Below, piece after piece: positions 9,731-20,548 of a stretch of DNA of 64,000 bases (position 1 is the stretch's first letter; each line of letters begins with the position of its first letter). The position numbers were made by a program, and so were the translations under genes. The notes under the pieces were generated by a model. That model was not told where the DNA came from. It worked only from the letters and a program-made list of their open reading frames with translations, and did no database searches. The stretch is from Piezodorus guildinii (lineage: Eukaryota > Arthropoda > Insecta > Hemiptera > Pentatomidae), in assembly GCA_023052935.1 (NCBI GenBank), contig CM041292.1:198392299-198456298 (forward strand), in the 5' to 3' direction.

Positions 9731-10980
9731 AAAAAAAAACACGAATGACTCCCGCAGCCTTCGTGAATAAAGAAAATTGAAAACAAGTCTAGCGAATCAA
9801 AACACCTTAGTAAAATCCAGTTCTTTTTCTATAAAATACGGTTTCAGACAAGATATTTTTAATAATAAAGTACATTCAAACCACAACAGCCGCTTTTCCA
9901 TGTCCTGAAATTCCCTTCAGAACGCTAGTTGCAACCATCCTCCATAATTCTAAATTTCCGTTGAGAAGTTAAGTGAGTGGTATGAAAATGGCCTCCGTGC
10001 CAAAGTTAATTATACGTTGTCAACTTCCTTGCATCCAGTTAAAGGATGTAGAAGTTTAATCTTCGCTAATGGAATAAATTATAATCCTGAAAAAAAGTGG
10101 ACCAGACGTTGCCTTGTAACTCGCGGCTTAAACAAGTTTTTTTTTTTTTTTTTCAAAATTTGTTAAGAAATACATTTTAATCTCATCCTAACTACCTAAC
10201 TCCTTCTTTTGTCCAAGTTACTTATGCCACAGTTGAATATTTGAGGGCATAAATCTTATCCAATATGGTTTCTGCATTATTTTACTTCTTACTGTAGCTT
10301 TTACTTAGGATGTCCACTTTATATTTTTCTATTCCCTCCACGATTTCCAACTCCTTCCGAACAAAAGGAGTTGCTAAGCGTAAATCCTTTATCGCACCGT
10401 GTCATAAACATTTATTCCCTTCACGTCCGTGGTTAGCAATGTTTTTCAATGTCTAACATTAACTTCTTATGGAGGATTAGCCTAAATTTGTAGGATCCCT
10501 CTATCTCAAGTAACATTGCGTCTTCCAGTTTTCGCATTTATCTACCAAAGTCACCACTAACTTGGAATAGGAAAGAAGTCCTAGCACGAACAGGAGAGAG
10601 TAGAGTTTGGACTAACAGGCAAAGAACCCGCTTCTGGTTATATAAGACACATCACTCCTCTTTTTGAAATATGCTTGCATATTAATTTAAAAGAGTATTC
10701 CTCATCTTAAGCTTTGCGTCAGAACACCTTTCTACTACGCATTTCAGAAACACTAGTCTCAGTTCAGTTCGATTTTTTCTTCCTCATTTGGACATTCTCT
10801 AGCTCTGTTGGTGTTTTTCGTGAAAATTAAATGACAGTTTCCTTGATTTTAAAAATTAAGTGATGAACATCTTTTGTTATATAACATTTATTAATTTTTT
10901 TTTTACATAACATAAAAGACTAATATAGAGCATACATACGAAATTAAGGCGACAAGAATTCACAAAACGTTACAAACAAC
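9731..10980. other. No gene seen; poly(T) near 10137-10153
   Basis: Unassigned AT-rich sequence. The 17-base T run could be the remnant tail of a minus-strand retrocopy, but nothing to its right identifies one. Confidence 0.45.
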
Positions 10981-10984
10981 ATTT

Positions 10985-11275
10985 ACATCTATTGGATTAC
11001 AAATCACCACTAAATTTACGAAATAAGACTGCTGAGACCAATCTGGACATACGGAGCAGAACTTTGGGATTCTGCGAAAAACGTACGCACAAACATAATA
11101 TAAACAACTCAATCCAAAATTATACGAAAAATTGTTCACGCACCATGGTATGTTTCGAATCACACGACACACAATGACACAAACATTCCAACTGTGAATT
11201 CTTACATCCACGACAAATATAACACGTTTCGTTCTTCGACACATCACCATCCGGTCTCATATACAAATTAATCGC
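10985..11275 (+). pseudogene. Jockey ORF2 C-terminal fragment
   Basis: The frame reads YGAELWDSAKN, SKIIRKIVHAPWYVSNHTTH and further, the region that follows the RT domain in Jockey ORF2. It is preceded by LNLRNKT in a different frame, so small deletions are present. The family differs from the Jockey at 1204-5066. Confidence 0.65.
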
Positions 11276-11279
11276 ATAC

Positions 11280-11515
11280 AACTTCCCACCATACCTGATT
11301 CACATCATTCACTCCTATTTAACAAATGGACAGTTTTATATTCAAGTTGGCACATCTACTTCCGACACACTCCCCATCTCAGCGGGTCTTCCTCTCGGCT
11401 CTTTCTCCTATCTCCTATTCTATTTAATTTGTTCATTTCTGATCTACCAGTCCATCCATTTGTGACGAGGTCATTATACGCCGAAGATACAGCATTGGAT
11501 ACCTCATCATATCTG
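11280..11515 (+). pseudogene. Jockey RT core fragment
   Basis: LPPYLIHIIHSYL, the GVPQGS-type motif altered to AGLPLGSFLSPILFNLF, and LYAEDTAL (degenerate YADD box) are readable. The catalytic Asp pair is now E-D. It lies downstream of a C-terminal fragment, which is the wrong order for one linear element. Confidence 0.65.
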
Positions 11516-11890
11516 AATACAAACAACTCAATCCAAAATTTTACGAAAAATTATTCACGCACCATGGTATGTTTCGAATCACACGATACACAATGACACA
11601 AACATTCCAACAGTAAATTCTTGCATTCACGACGAATATTACACGTTTCATTCTTCGACAAATCACCATCCAAATCAACTTGTTTCTTCCCTTCTTTTCT
11701 CCCTGTTACCAACATAGACCAAAAGAAGACTTAAAATACGATAGCCGAGAGATCTTTTAAACTAAAAATTCAGGACGCTGATCATGAGGAAAATAATACC
11801 TGACATTCGCTGGATGCGCAGCAACGAAAAAAAAAAACAACAAAAAAAAACAAACAATAATAGTAATAAACTTTTATTTTAATCTACTGT
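11516..11890 (+). pseudogene. Second Jockey C-terminal fragment and 3' UTR
   Basis: From TNNSIQNFTKN-type sequence to about 11690 this repeats the 11100-11250 segment closely, including the CATGGTATGTTTCGAATC stretch. It continues to LKRRLKYDSREIF, the RRLKR...RDL ending of Jockey ORF2, and then to an A-rich 3' region around 11820-11870. Confidence 0.55.
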
Positions 11891-11978
11891 TTAGGAGCGG
11901 CAATATAATTAAAAAAGTCACGTTTTTCTATATTTATTACGTTTTGGGCTTTATCGACACATTCGGTATCAAAAAAAT

Positions 11979-12545
11979 CTGGTGCGGGCAACACACGACT
12001 TTCCCTGAAGAATTTTTAAATACAGTTAGAGCTAAAAATTAGTGAAACTATTGAAGAATTAATTAAATTTAATTTATATAGAAACATGTGTTTTATTAAA
12101 AAAACTATTACATTATTGTCTAAAATAATCAGTTAGTTTTATCGGCTTTTTATCGCTCTCTATTGAGTTATAAAAGCTTGTGTATGAGATAATATTTTTT
12201 CTAAAATCTTTAGCTTTCCAACGGTGTATCATACATGTATATTACTGTTCTTATGTTTAAAAACGAAAAATTGCATTAAAAAAATCTAAAATTTATATAA
12301 AATTTCAGTTTTGCCGTTTCCGCCCGGGAGTAACCACACACACACAGGCCTTTTTGCGGGACTTATGAAATATCAGTTTCATAGGACTTACCGTTTCCGC
12401 CCGGGAGTTAACACACACACACACACACAGACCTTTTTGCGGGACATGGTTATTTGGACTCGGGATACCCTAAAATGTGTATTTCCGTTGAAAACTGGAA
12501 TTCGAAAATTTTCATGATCGCAATACTTTCCCTTACTATATATAC
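11979..12545 (+). mobile_element. HINE-like element, copy A (internally deleted)
   Basis: It begins TCTGGTGCGGGCAACACACG and ends in TTCCCTTACTATATATA. Compared with the about 850-bp copies it lacks part of the middle, and the CCGCCCGGGAGTTA-(CA)n-TTTTTGCGGGAC module is present twice (about 12315-12362 and 12391-12445). The 3' hairpin is incomplete. Confidence 0.75.
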
Positions 12546-12864
12546 TTTCCGTATATAACATTTTTTGCTAGAACCTAATGTTTCGGAGCTGTATTGTTTT
12601 AAATGGAAAAAAAAAATTACATTTTGGTTATATTCTGTTACTGTTGGCGGGTTTTCGACAAGCTCTAACTCCGTTTGTTTTGTTTTTTCAAATAAAACTT
12701 TAGACGATAGTTCTAATGTCAGAAATTTAGTGAAATTATTTTTTTTAAATATCATTCATCACTAGGAGCCAAATTTGTTTTAATGAAAAATATCACGGTT
12801 TTAGTGATTTCGGTTATCTTATCTTTCACAATAGTATTTTACAGAAGTTAATAATACACCCCTG
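12546..12864. other. No gene seen
   Basis: AT-rich, with AATAAA near 12692 but no poly(A) tract. Unassigned. Confidence 0.4.
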
Positions 12865-13083
12865 TCCGTGTTAGATCTTTTATCCATATCTTTTTCAGTC
12901 CTCTACGGGTGTCTGGCGCGTTGGTTGTGGCTATGTCTTTTATTATGAAGTTTGTATATCTGAGTAAGTTGTGAAAACGTTTACAGAGAGTCCGAATTGG
13001 GTCCTTCACTGTCGACGTATAAAGGTCTATGGGTAATATTTCTGACGTACTTTAGAGCTTCGGTAAGTGAGACGTTGATTTCC
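12865..13083 (-). pseudogene. Jockey-type ORF2 C-terminal relic
   Basis: On the minus strand DLYTSTVKDPIRTLCKRFHN and RRGLKKIWIKDLTR follow the DL-I..V...I..L..RFH and RRxLKxxWxxDL pattern that ends Jockey ORF2. It is interrupted on its 5' side by the retrocopy that begins at 13084. Confidence 0.45.
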
Positions 13084-13087
13084 TGAC

Positions 13088-13290
13088 GCCCGAAAAGGAC
13101 TAATTTGCTATTTCAAAGGATATGCCCGATTTTCATATTTTAAGCACTGTTTTAATTTTTGTTTTCATTCTAAGTTAAAGTCGCCATTCTCGTTGAAAGG
13201 ATTCTTAACAATTGACATTTATTGTAACCAGGATACGGTTCAAAATGGAAGAGAACCTCCATTTTTGACTCGATTCTCCTTTTAAAAGGA
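13088..13290 (+). repeat. Direct repeat, unit 1 of the retrocopy
   Basis: It starts GCCCGAAAAGGAC and ends TCTCCTTTTAAAAGGAT. Its partner lies 348 bases downstream. Confidence 0.9.
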
Positions 13291-13435
13291 TACGAATCGA
13301 AATAAATCACTGGTAACTAGGATTACCACAATAAAAAGGACACTTTTTAATATAGAAACTCTCTTCCCGATGCAAGAAGCGGTCCGAAATAACATAAGTC
13401 TAACTGTCTATATTAGGGTGGGTGAGGTGGGTTAC

Positions 13436-13641
13436 GCCCGAAAAGGACTAATTTGCTATTTCAAAGGATATGCCCGATTTTCATATTTTAAGGACTGTTT
13501 TAATTATTGTTTTTTTCATTCTAAGTTAAAGTCGCCATTCTCGTTGAAAGGATTCTTAACAATTGACATTTATTGTAACCAGGATATGGTTCAAAATGGA
13601 AGAAAACCTCCATTTTTGACTCGATTCTCCTTTTAAAAGGA
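13436..13641 (+). repeat. Direct repeat, unit 2 of the retrocopy
   Basis: Nearly identical to 13088-13290. Sequence before and after the two units differs, so this is a duplicated block, not a satellite array. Confidence 0.9.
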
Positions 13642-13748
13642 TTAAGGCAATACGAGGCCTGAGCCATGGACTGTATATACCATTGCTGCTGTATATACAT
13701 AGAATGTTTTTTTTGTATTTATTTTGTAAATAAAGTTGGAGGATAAGG

Positions 13749-13797
<49 letters not shown>

Positions 13798-13811
13798 AAA
13801 CGTTGATTTCC

Positions 13812-15684
13812 AAAAGGTACTAAAGAACATTTTTTTACGAAATCGATTTTTTTGACATATTTGTATTCTGACCATTTAATTTAATTTGAATCTTCTATTT
13901 CATCTAATGAACACTCCAGTTCTTTTAAAACGCGATATAGAGACGCAATTAATTTTTACGAAATCATTTTAAATTTCGTTATTGAGAGCAAATTGAAATC
14001 TGAAAAAATGTATAAGAAAGAATATATTATGCTGAATCGAACAAGGTAATAAAATTAAATGTTCGCTTCAACTTTAAAAAATGTGAGAACCAGAATTCAG
14101 AAAAGCAGAATTATCTGATTTTTTTTTTTAAGCCAACTTTATTCTTATGAGATATTTTTACTTCGAAAAACAATAACTTTTTATTTTTCCGAATGTAAAA
14201 TTTATGTTTACTAACTGATGCGTTGACGTAATGAAGATCCAATAACATGATAAGACGGAATGAAGATTAAAACTTGTCTGGAGGGAAGAAAAAATGTTAT
14301 AAAATAAAAATTTACATAGTATTTTTTTTTTTGTTCTTTTAAGTTCAAGGTTGTGTGCTTCTGGTTCTTTGGGGTTATTCTCCTGAGAAATATTTTATGT
14401 GCATTTAAAAAAGAAAATATAATGAAAGTCAAATCTTTAATGCTATATTCAAGAGTAAAACATATTTAAATAGCATATTTAAAAAAAAAGTTCTTTACCC
14501 CATCTCTTTTTCTGTTTTTTATTTTAGTGAAAACATGTGCATAGTGGTTCCAAACGCACTTTTTCGGGACAAAAGTCTACACTAGTCTTTCTACTTAAGA
14601 AAAGACTGCCATTTTAATGTCATTTTGTTCCTTGTTAAATTCACTTTTAATGGCATGATTGGCATATCTTTAGCTCATTTTAATATCATGAAAATATATA
14701 GGTTTTGTCATATCTATACAATCTATCTATATTACTATATTTTGTAATATATACATCTTTATATATCTATATTTTTTGCATTTAACCCTGTTTATAGTCG
14801 TTATTAAATTACTTTAAGTAAACTTTGGGTTCCATATAACGACTTAGTGATTTTTAAGAATTTTTAAAAAATGTCGAAAAAATTAAAATTATTTTAAATA
14901 TCTCAATATATGCCTAACGTAACGAAGTACGAATTGTTTTAAAAATTATAGTTTTGTTTCTAGTTTTTACGGACACAATTTGCAAACCATAAATTGATTT
15001 TCCCGCTTTTGGTAAAGTAGAACGCATAAAAATTGACATATAAAATTATTTTGATGTCTAACTTAATTTTTCCAAATGATAAACCATAGTGAAGTACAGC
15101 CCTGAAGCGAGATATTATTATAAATATGTTTGTGTACAGTACTTTATGGATATGGTATAGTAAATTATATGGAGTATGGTATTGGAATTCGATTGATATA
15201 AGAACAAAATATGCACTATTTTTTTCGTTTCTGGTTACTTAGGAACTACCTACAATGGCAAAGCTAATCGTATGACAAGAATAGGTGTTGATTTTTCCAT
15301 TTTAGAGCCAAAACGCTCATTAGAAAAAAAAAAATAAAATAAAGAAATAACCTTGGCTAGACTTAAAGAGGAACAGGTAAGGTGAGGAAGGAATGCGTTT
15401 GCCTCATACGCGTCAGCCAATTAATCGAAATATCGTTTTCTTCAGGAATTCTTTAACTAATAGAAGTATATGGTGATATTTGGAAAAAATATCTAGTATC
15501 TTACGTCAGGAGGCACTAAAGCTGCAATACATATAATGTCTATACGTAACTGGACTTGTGATTAGTGGGAAAACTAATATCCGCTGAATCACAGCTGATT
15601 AAGAAACTTCGCCACATTGTCCAATGGTAACTCTCACTCTATTTGATTTTTTCATTTATAAAAAATAAATAAACAAACGCTTCT
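13812..15684. other. No gene; diverged relative of the 18.6-kb palindrome at 14540-14640
   Basis: Mostly unassigned AT-rich sequence. At 14540-14640, ACGCACTTTTTCGGGACAAAA and a later CCATTTTAATGTCA resemble the arm of the palindrome at 18394-18899, suggesting a dispersed family of unknown type. Confidence 0.4.
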
Positions 15685-16017
15685 TTTTATTTTAATAAAT
15701 TTTTTGAAATTTACAACCGTGTATAGTACAATAAGTATATGTGCTATTTACAGAAAATTGGCTTTAAACAGTCTTGAGAAGAATCTACCCAGCGGTAGAA
15801 CTTCAATGTTTATTTGTTCACAGGTCTCGAGGCCACCGCCTTTTTAGATGCCTCGGAGGATTATCAGGAATAGATGTCGATGATAGGATACGAAGAAGCG
15901 AGTAATTTGAAATGGAAGGTGTATCGTCTTTGGGCAATTTCTGCAACTGGTGAGATATTCAGGTCTGTATGATTTTTTTTTTCTTAGTAACAAAGTAAGG
16001 AGTGATCCAAGGATTTT
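15685..16017 (-). pseudogene. Jockey ORF2 3' end and 3' UTR
   Basis: On the minus strand the family ending PDNPPRRLKR...RDL is readable near 15820-15880, followed by the shared 3' UTR (CAGCGGTAGAACTTC on the plus strand, then AAATTTACAACCGTG). Stops and frameshifts are present. Same Jockey family as the copies at 31 kb, 37.7 kb and 54 kb. Confidence 0.7.
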
Positions 16018-16019
16018 GA

Positions 16020-16890
16020 AATGAAATGAAATGAAAAAATAATTTTTATTCTGGGACAGCTAGTCCCCTAAGAATAATATAAATGTACATTAAAGTATTA
16101 ATCTTCTGGCTATCACGTCTACAAAATATACATCATACAACAAATTATACTGCATATTATGAATAAAGAAAAATAAAATAAAAAAAATGCATACATACAC
16201 TTAAACACACGCATATATATGTACAAGGTAATATTGCAACCTCATAATTGATAAAAGAAATAAAATGAACTGAAACATTGAATTAAAAAAAATAAATAAA
16301 CAGTGTAAATAGCCATAACTTATACAGTCGCGGTAGACTGATATTCAAGGAGATGGATAAATAGTTTATGCTTGAAGGAAGTTAAGGATTGGGATGTACG
16401 AATAGGCATGGGTAAGGAATTCCAAAATGAAGTAGCACGAATAACGAAAGATCTCTTGAAGGAAGCAGTTCTGTAGGAGGGAATGAACAGGTTCAGTGAC
16501 TGGGATCTTGTGTTGATAGAGTGGACAGAGGAGAATGGGTGAACATGTTATAGATATAGAGGGTTTTTTGGTTCTGAAGGATTTATAAAGATGGGTTCCT
16601 AGGAAGTATTGCCGTCGGAATTTCGGATAAAGCCACTTCAACTCGGCATACCAGGTGGAGACATGAGAGCGCCTGGGAATTCCGAAGATGAATCTAATGA
16701 AGCATTTTGGATTGCAAGGATTGGATGCGAGAGGAATTAGATGGTCCAGTGGATCCCCATAACTCAATGCTATAAGTCCAAATAGTAAAGAGGGTGTTTT
16801 GATCGTTTGTCAAGTAAGTGTTTTAATAGTCGATACCTACAAGCAGTTTCTTGTCGTTTAAGTCTTGTATGAGGGTCAAACGCTTATTAA
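16020..16890 (-). pseudogene. LINE chimera: CR1-like C-terminus joined to Jockey
   Basis: From the left this reads a 3' UTR (GGGACAGCTAGTCCC), then on the minus strand RTASFKRSFVIRATSFWNSL and FGIPRRSHVSTWYAELKWLY, C-terminal motifs of CR1/Jockey-superfamily LINEs. A 133-codon open frame at 16366-16767 crosses the junction but uses a shifted frame for parts. Beyond about 16690 the sequence matches Jockey ORF2 (ELWGSTGPSNSSRIQSLQSK-type) and continues degenerately to about 16890. It is either a chimeric family or a nested insertion. Confidence 0.6.
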
Positions 16891-17689
16891 ATTCCACTAT
16901 TCTCACAGAACAACCTTTAATGTTGAATATTAAATCATTTGTAATAACTGGGAATTTTATGAACTCCATAGATTTGAACGGGATTACTATCCTAAAAAAG
17001 TCTTCTTGATATTAGGTATCGAACCCTATCTTACCATTTCTAGTGAAAGTAAACCAGAACCTGACAGCTATAAACGTAAATACCTTGTCTGTTCTTGCCA
17101 TGTGCGAAAAACAGGAGGATTGATTATATTACTGACCTCTCCTGTCTTGTAAGAATGTCATGAGGAAAAAACAGACACTTTGGAATATCAATCTTTCTTA
17201 GGATTTAAAAAAAAAATTAATTAATTTCATAATGTTTTATAACTTATTGATATTAATATTAAGATTTATTATGCCGAGTAGTCACCTGGCTAGTTGAATT
17301 TAAATGATTCATGACTCGAATAACGTTCTTAGAGCAAGCGTGGAAATATTGTATAATCGTTTTACTTTCCCAGCATCAGAAGAATAAATTCGCAATTTCA
17401 AAACATATATATTTATTGAAATTTTCAAAAGTAAAATAAATAAGTCGTGTAAATTTGAATGACATATTAAATAATGTCATGAAAAAATTAACCAATAGAA
17501 TAACTCCAAAAAGCTATCTAAACCAGAAGGTTTAGTAAAAACTCAAAACTGTACTCGGAAAGAGAAAATTTTTCAAAAAAAAAAAAAGAAGGGAAAAGCC
17601 AAATAAAATTTTAGAAATCATTTTATCCCATTTTTATGCCTTTAAAATATATAGGTTTTGTTATGTTCTTTTTTAATTAAAGTGATCCA
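16891..17689. other. No gene seen
   Basis: Unassigned AT-rich sequence with an A run at 17576-17590. Confidence 0.45.
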
Positions 17690-17730
17690 TTTTCATTCAA
17701 CATTTTTTATTTCTTTTTTTCCATCTCCCT

Positions 17731-17758
17731 ACGTTTCGGCCTTTGCCATTTTCAAGGG
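17731..17758 (-). ncRNA. Degenerate hammerhead-like core in a Penelope-like remnant
   Basis: On the minus strand CCCTTGAAAATGGC-AAAGGCC-GAAACGTAGGG keeps stem II and GAAA, but the first core strand is CTTGAAAA instead of CTGANGA. Flanking 17650-17800 has the AT-rich character of the other ribozyme-bearing insertions. Confidence 0.3.
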
Positions 17759-17799
17759 ATCTTTAATATTCCTTCATATTGCACTTATAAAAAATATAT

Positions 17800-18393
17800 A
17801 CATTTTTAAAAAACTATTACAGGCTCACCAGCCCTGTCATGCTTGATATCACCTACTTTACGTAGGTATTTTAGTAGGATAATTCCTGAGAAATGTCTTT
17901 GCAACTAATTATTATATATATATATATATATATATATATCCTACATTTACCTTTGTTAACAATAGTTAGCAGATATGTTGGAGAACACATCGGTGGGTTT
18001 CATATCACTACAATTTTTATAAAATAAAAAAAAAAAAATCATCAACATTAAAATTATTTTAAATATCTTTTTATACACAACATAATAAGGTGAAAATTTG
18101 TTTTAAAATTTTTTATTTGACTTATTAAAAAGAGAGAAAATATCTCCCTGCGTTACACTTTGCTAAAAGCGTATAAATAAATTTATTGCTTTGAAATTTT
18201 AAACTGCTGTTTTTTAATTTTGAATTCCGTAAAAAATTTAATAGATTTATTGCTATTTAGAACTGTATAATGATATACATCTAGTAAATGAGATACAAGA
18301 TAAAAATGTCATGGATTCACATGTGGGGATACTACCCATTGGCAGCTCCCCAACCGTAAAAACTAAAATTTTAAAAGTAATTTACTATTTATT
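17800..18393. other. No gene; (TA)n at 17911-17938
   Basis: Simple TA repeat plus unassigned AT-rich sequence. CCCATTGGCAGCTCC near 18337 resembles a short piece of the Jockey 3' UTR. Confidence 0.4.
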
Positions 18394-18641
18394 ATTTGTT
18401 GTATATATTCATATATTTAATATATTTTCAATGTTTATTTATTTTTTTAATTGTGATAATGATGATTGTCGGGATATGATTGAAACAAAAGTTATTGCAG
18501 GAAATATAGAAAGATATATAACGGGAAAAAATCACTTTAAAATGGCTGATATATCCTCAATAGTGCCAGTGCAGAGTTTTGTCCCAAAAAAGTGCGTTGT
18601 GAAAAAAAAAATACAATTATTATTATTATTAATAATAATAA

Positions 18642-18673
<32 letters not shown>

Positions 18674-18899
18674 CACAACGCACTTTTTTGGGACAAAACT
18701 CTGCACTGGCACTATTGAGGATATATCAGCCATTTTAAAGTGATTTTTTCCCGTTATATATCTTTCTATATTTCCTGCAATAACTTTTGTTTCAATCATA
18801 TCCCGACAATCATCATTATCACAATTAAAAAAAAAAAAAATAAATAAAAATAAATAAACATTGAAAATATATTAAATATATGAATATATACAACAAATT
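18394..18899. repeat. Near-perfect 506-bp palindrome (foldback)
   Basis: Left arm 18394-18632 and right arm 18633-18899 are reverse complements with almost no substitutions. They differ mainly in the lengths of an A/T homopolymer run and one AT-rich insertion of about 15 bases near 18830-18850. There is no spacer: the centre is TTATTAATAA. Landmarks are CAACGCACTTTTTTGGGAC and TGATTGTCGGGATATG. A transcript would fold into a single long hairpin. The right arm runs straight into a retroelement 3' end with poly(A). Confidence 0.9.
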
Positions 18900-18998
18900 T
18901 ATAGTTTTGTATATATCGTGTGAATGTAGTATGAATGTTGTACGTTATCACTATTAAAAATGTCCTGAATTGGACAGATTGTAATATTGCTCAATGAA

Positions 18999-19032
<34 letters not shown>
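18900..19032 (+). mobile_element. Poly(A) retroelement 3' end
   Basis: TGTAATATTGCTCAATGAATA is followed by an A run at about 19002-19032. The same 3' end (TGTAATATATCTCAATAAATA then A run) occurs at 43610-43663, so both belong to one poly(A)-tailed family. Confidence 0.55.
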
Positions 19033-19035
<3 letters not shown>

Positions 19036-19593
19036 ATTATTAATATAGAATTTTAACTTTTTTTCTTTAATTAAAATCGACTTCTAACAGTACCTGACTG
19101 AGAGGATTCATATATATTTCGGAACGAGTTTTATAATACCCTCCATGATTGCTTATGGAAATGCGATGCTATCAAGATGTTAAGCTAGAGGCTTTCGCAT
19201 AGAACTGGTTTCCTACATCAGGAACATGCTACTCAGGAGCTCCGGTTCCTTGCTCAGTATGTCCTTCTTCTAAAGGCAAAAACATGACCGAGATGTCTTA
19301 TAGGTCTTAGTAAAACGTTATTTCGTTACGAGAATTATATCCCCTTCTTATAAGTAGATTAGAGGCAGAATGAAGTGAATTATCGTATAGAAGGGAGTGA
19401 GCCAAGAGGAAATCCACTATAACTTCCTCAAAGTAGCGATAGTAGATTTAAAAGCCCCTCAATCTGTGTAAACCTCGACTAGGATACGGATTGTAAGGCA
19501 CAATCTTGATGGCCTTTGGGGTAAAGAACTATAAAGACCTTGCTCGCAATGCTACGTATCCTCTCATACAACAACTAAATACCCTATGGTTAT
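19033..19593. other. No gene recognised
   Basis: This block is less AT-rich than its surroundings (19140-19560), with partly open plus-strand frames (e.g. NYKDLARNATYPL near 19530). I cannot name a family. Confidence 0.35.
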
Positions 19594-20402
19594 TATTGGG
19601 TTGTTTCACATGAAATGTCTGTTTTTATAGTTTCTGAAATACATAAAGGATTTTTGCAGGTCTCTGTTGTTTTCTTCCGAATGTTTACATATTTAAAGTA
19701 AACAGTTACTAATCATCTACCTTTTTATTATAAACCTTAGCTTTCCAATCAATTACCCAATTTTTAGTATACCTCCATATGTGAACATGGAAACACGTGA
19801 TTTTTAAGTAATATTTTTGTACGAGTTTAAACTCGGCCATTCAGCAGCTGAGGCCGCTAGGAATATATATAAGGCGTTTGGGGAAGGGAGTTTTAATGAA
19901 CGGACCATTCGCCGTTGGTTTGCTAAGTTTTCAGCTGGGGACACCTAAGGACTCTCAGCACAAATAAATTCAAAACAGTATTGGGAAAGTAAAACAGCTC
20001 CATAAATGGGTACCTCATGATCTCACTGAGCGGCAGCAAGACCCCATGTTTCAAAACATACCGTGCAAAAATGGAAAGAACTGGGCTACGAAGTTCTTCC
20101 GCACCCACCATATTCTCCCGACTTGTCTCCAACAGATTAGCACCTGTTCAGGAATTTAGATTACTTCGTCAAAGGAAAACTTTTTGAAAATGATGATCAA
20201 GTGAAAAGTGCGTTTTCAGATTTTGTTTCACTTCAAAGCTCAGAGTTTTTCAGTTCGGGGATAAAAAAGTTGGTGTCACGTTTGGAAACATGTGTAGAAA
20301 AAGGAATTAAATACTTCGAATAAAATTATCTTGTTTTCATATCGTATTTTTAATAAAAATCCGTATCTTGAACACGGACATTTCATGTAACACAACCCAA
20401 TA
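19594..20402 (+). mobile_element. Mariner element, internally deleted, with both TIRs
   Basis: TATTGGGTTGTTTCACATG at the left and the inverted form ending CACAACCCAATA at the right define terminal inverted repeats of about 28 bp, with TA at each end. Between them, the plus strand encodes shattered mariner transposase: helix-turn-helix region (FKLGHSAAEAA, RTIRRWF-type), then PHPPYSPDLSPTD. The centre with the first two catalytic Asp residues is missing. Several stops and frameshifts are present. The deletion junction matches that of the copy at 22704-23480. Confidence 0.85.
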
Positions 20403-20420
20403 GATGATCATCTATTGGGT
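20395..20420. repeat. Perfect 26-bp palindrome joining two mariner-type ends
   Basis: The right TIR end ACCCAATA, the self-complementary GATGATCATC, and TATTGGGT form an exact palindrome. The sequence to its right (TATTGGGTCTTTCCGTAAA) looks like the start of another mariner-family end. Confidence 0.7.
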
Positions 20421-20548
20421 CTTTCCGTAAAATAATGCATGATGATAGTTATAATCCTTGTTTTTCTTGAACTTGTATGTTATTCTCAAGGGGCCTAGTA
20501 CCGGGATAAAGTTTTTTTTACATTCATTCATGATTTTTAGTTTAACAA

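Larger units (their letters stand above)
13084..13799 (+). mobile_element. Recent poly(A) retrocopy with internal 205-bp direct repeat
   Basis: ACGTTGATTTCC occurs at 13072-13083 and 13800-13811, flanking the insert as a target-site duplication. The insert ends with AATAAA at 13729-13734 and a pure run of 47 A at 13749-13795, the signature of a polyadenylated RNA copied by a LINE. About 205 bp at 13088-13290 recur at 13436-13641 with roughly four substitutions and one 3-base indel. A frame at 13370-13636 (88 codons) covers the second repeat but has no recognisable domain. The source RNA is unknown: it could be a noncoding transcript, a processed pseudogene or a SINE-like unit. Confidence 0.75.

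Noticed and set aside
13556..13875. Minus-strand frames with long phenylalanine runs
   Set aside because: They read the poly(A) tail of the retrocopy backwards.
18311..18718. A 135-codon open frame
   Set aside because: It spans the left arm and centre of the palindrome and includes homopolymer-coded runs; no domain.
19140..19560. A degraded host or LTR-element coding region
   Set aside because: Composition suggests former coding DNA but I could not match any motif with confidence.
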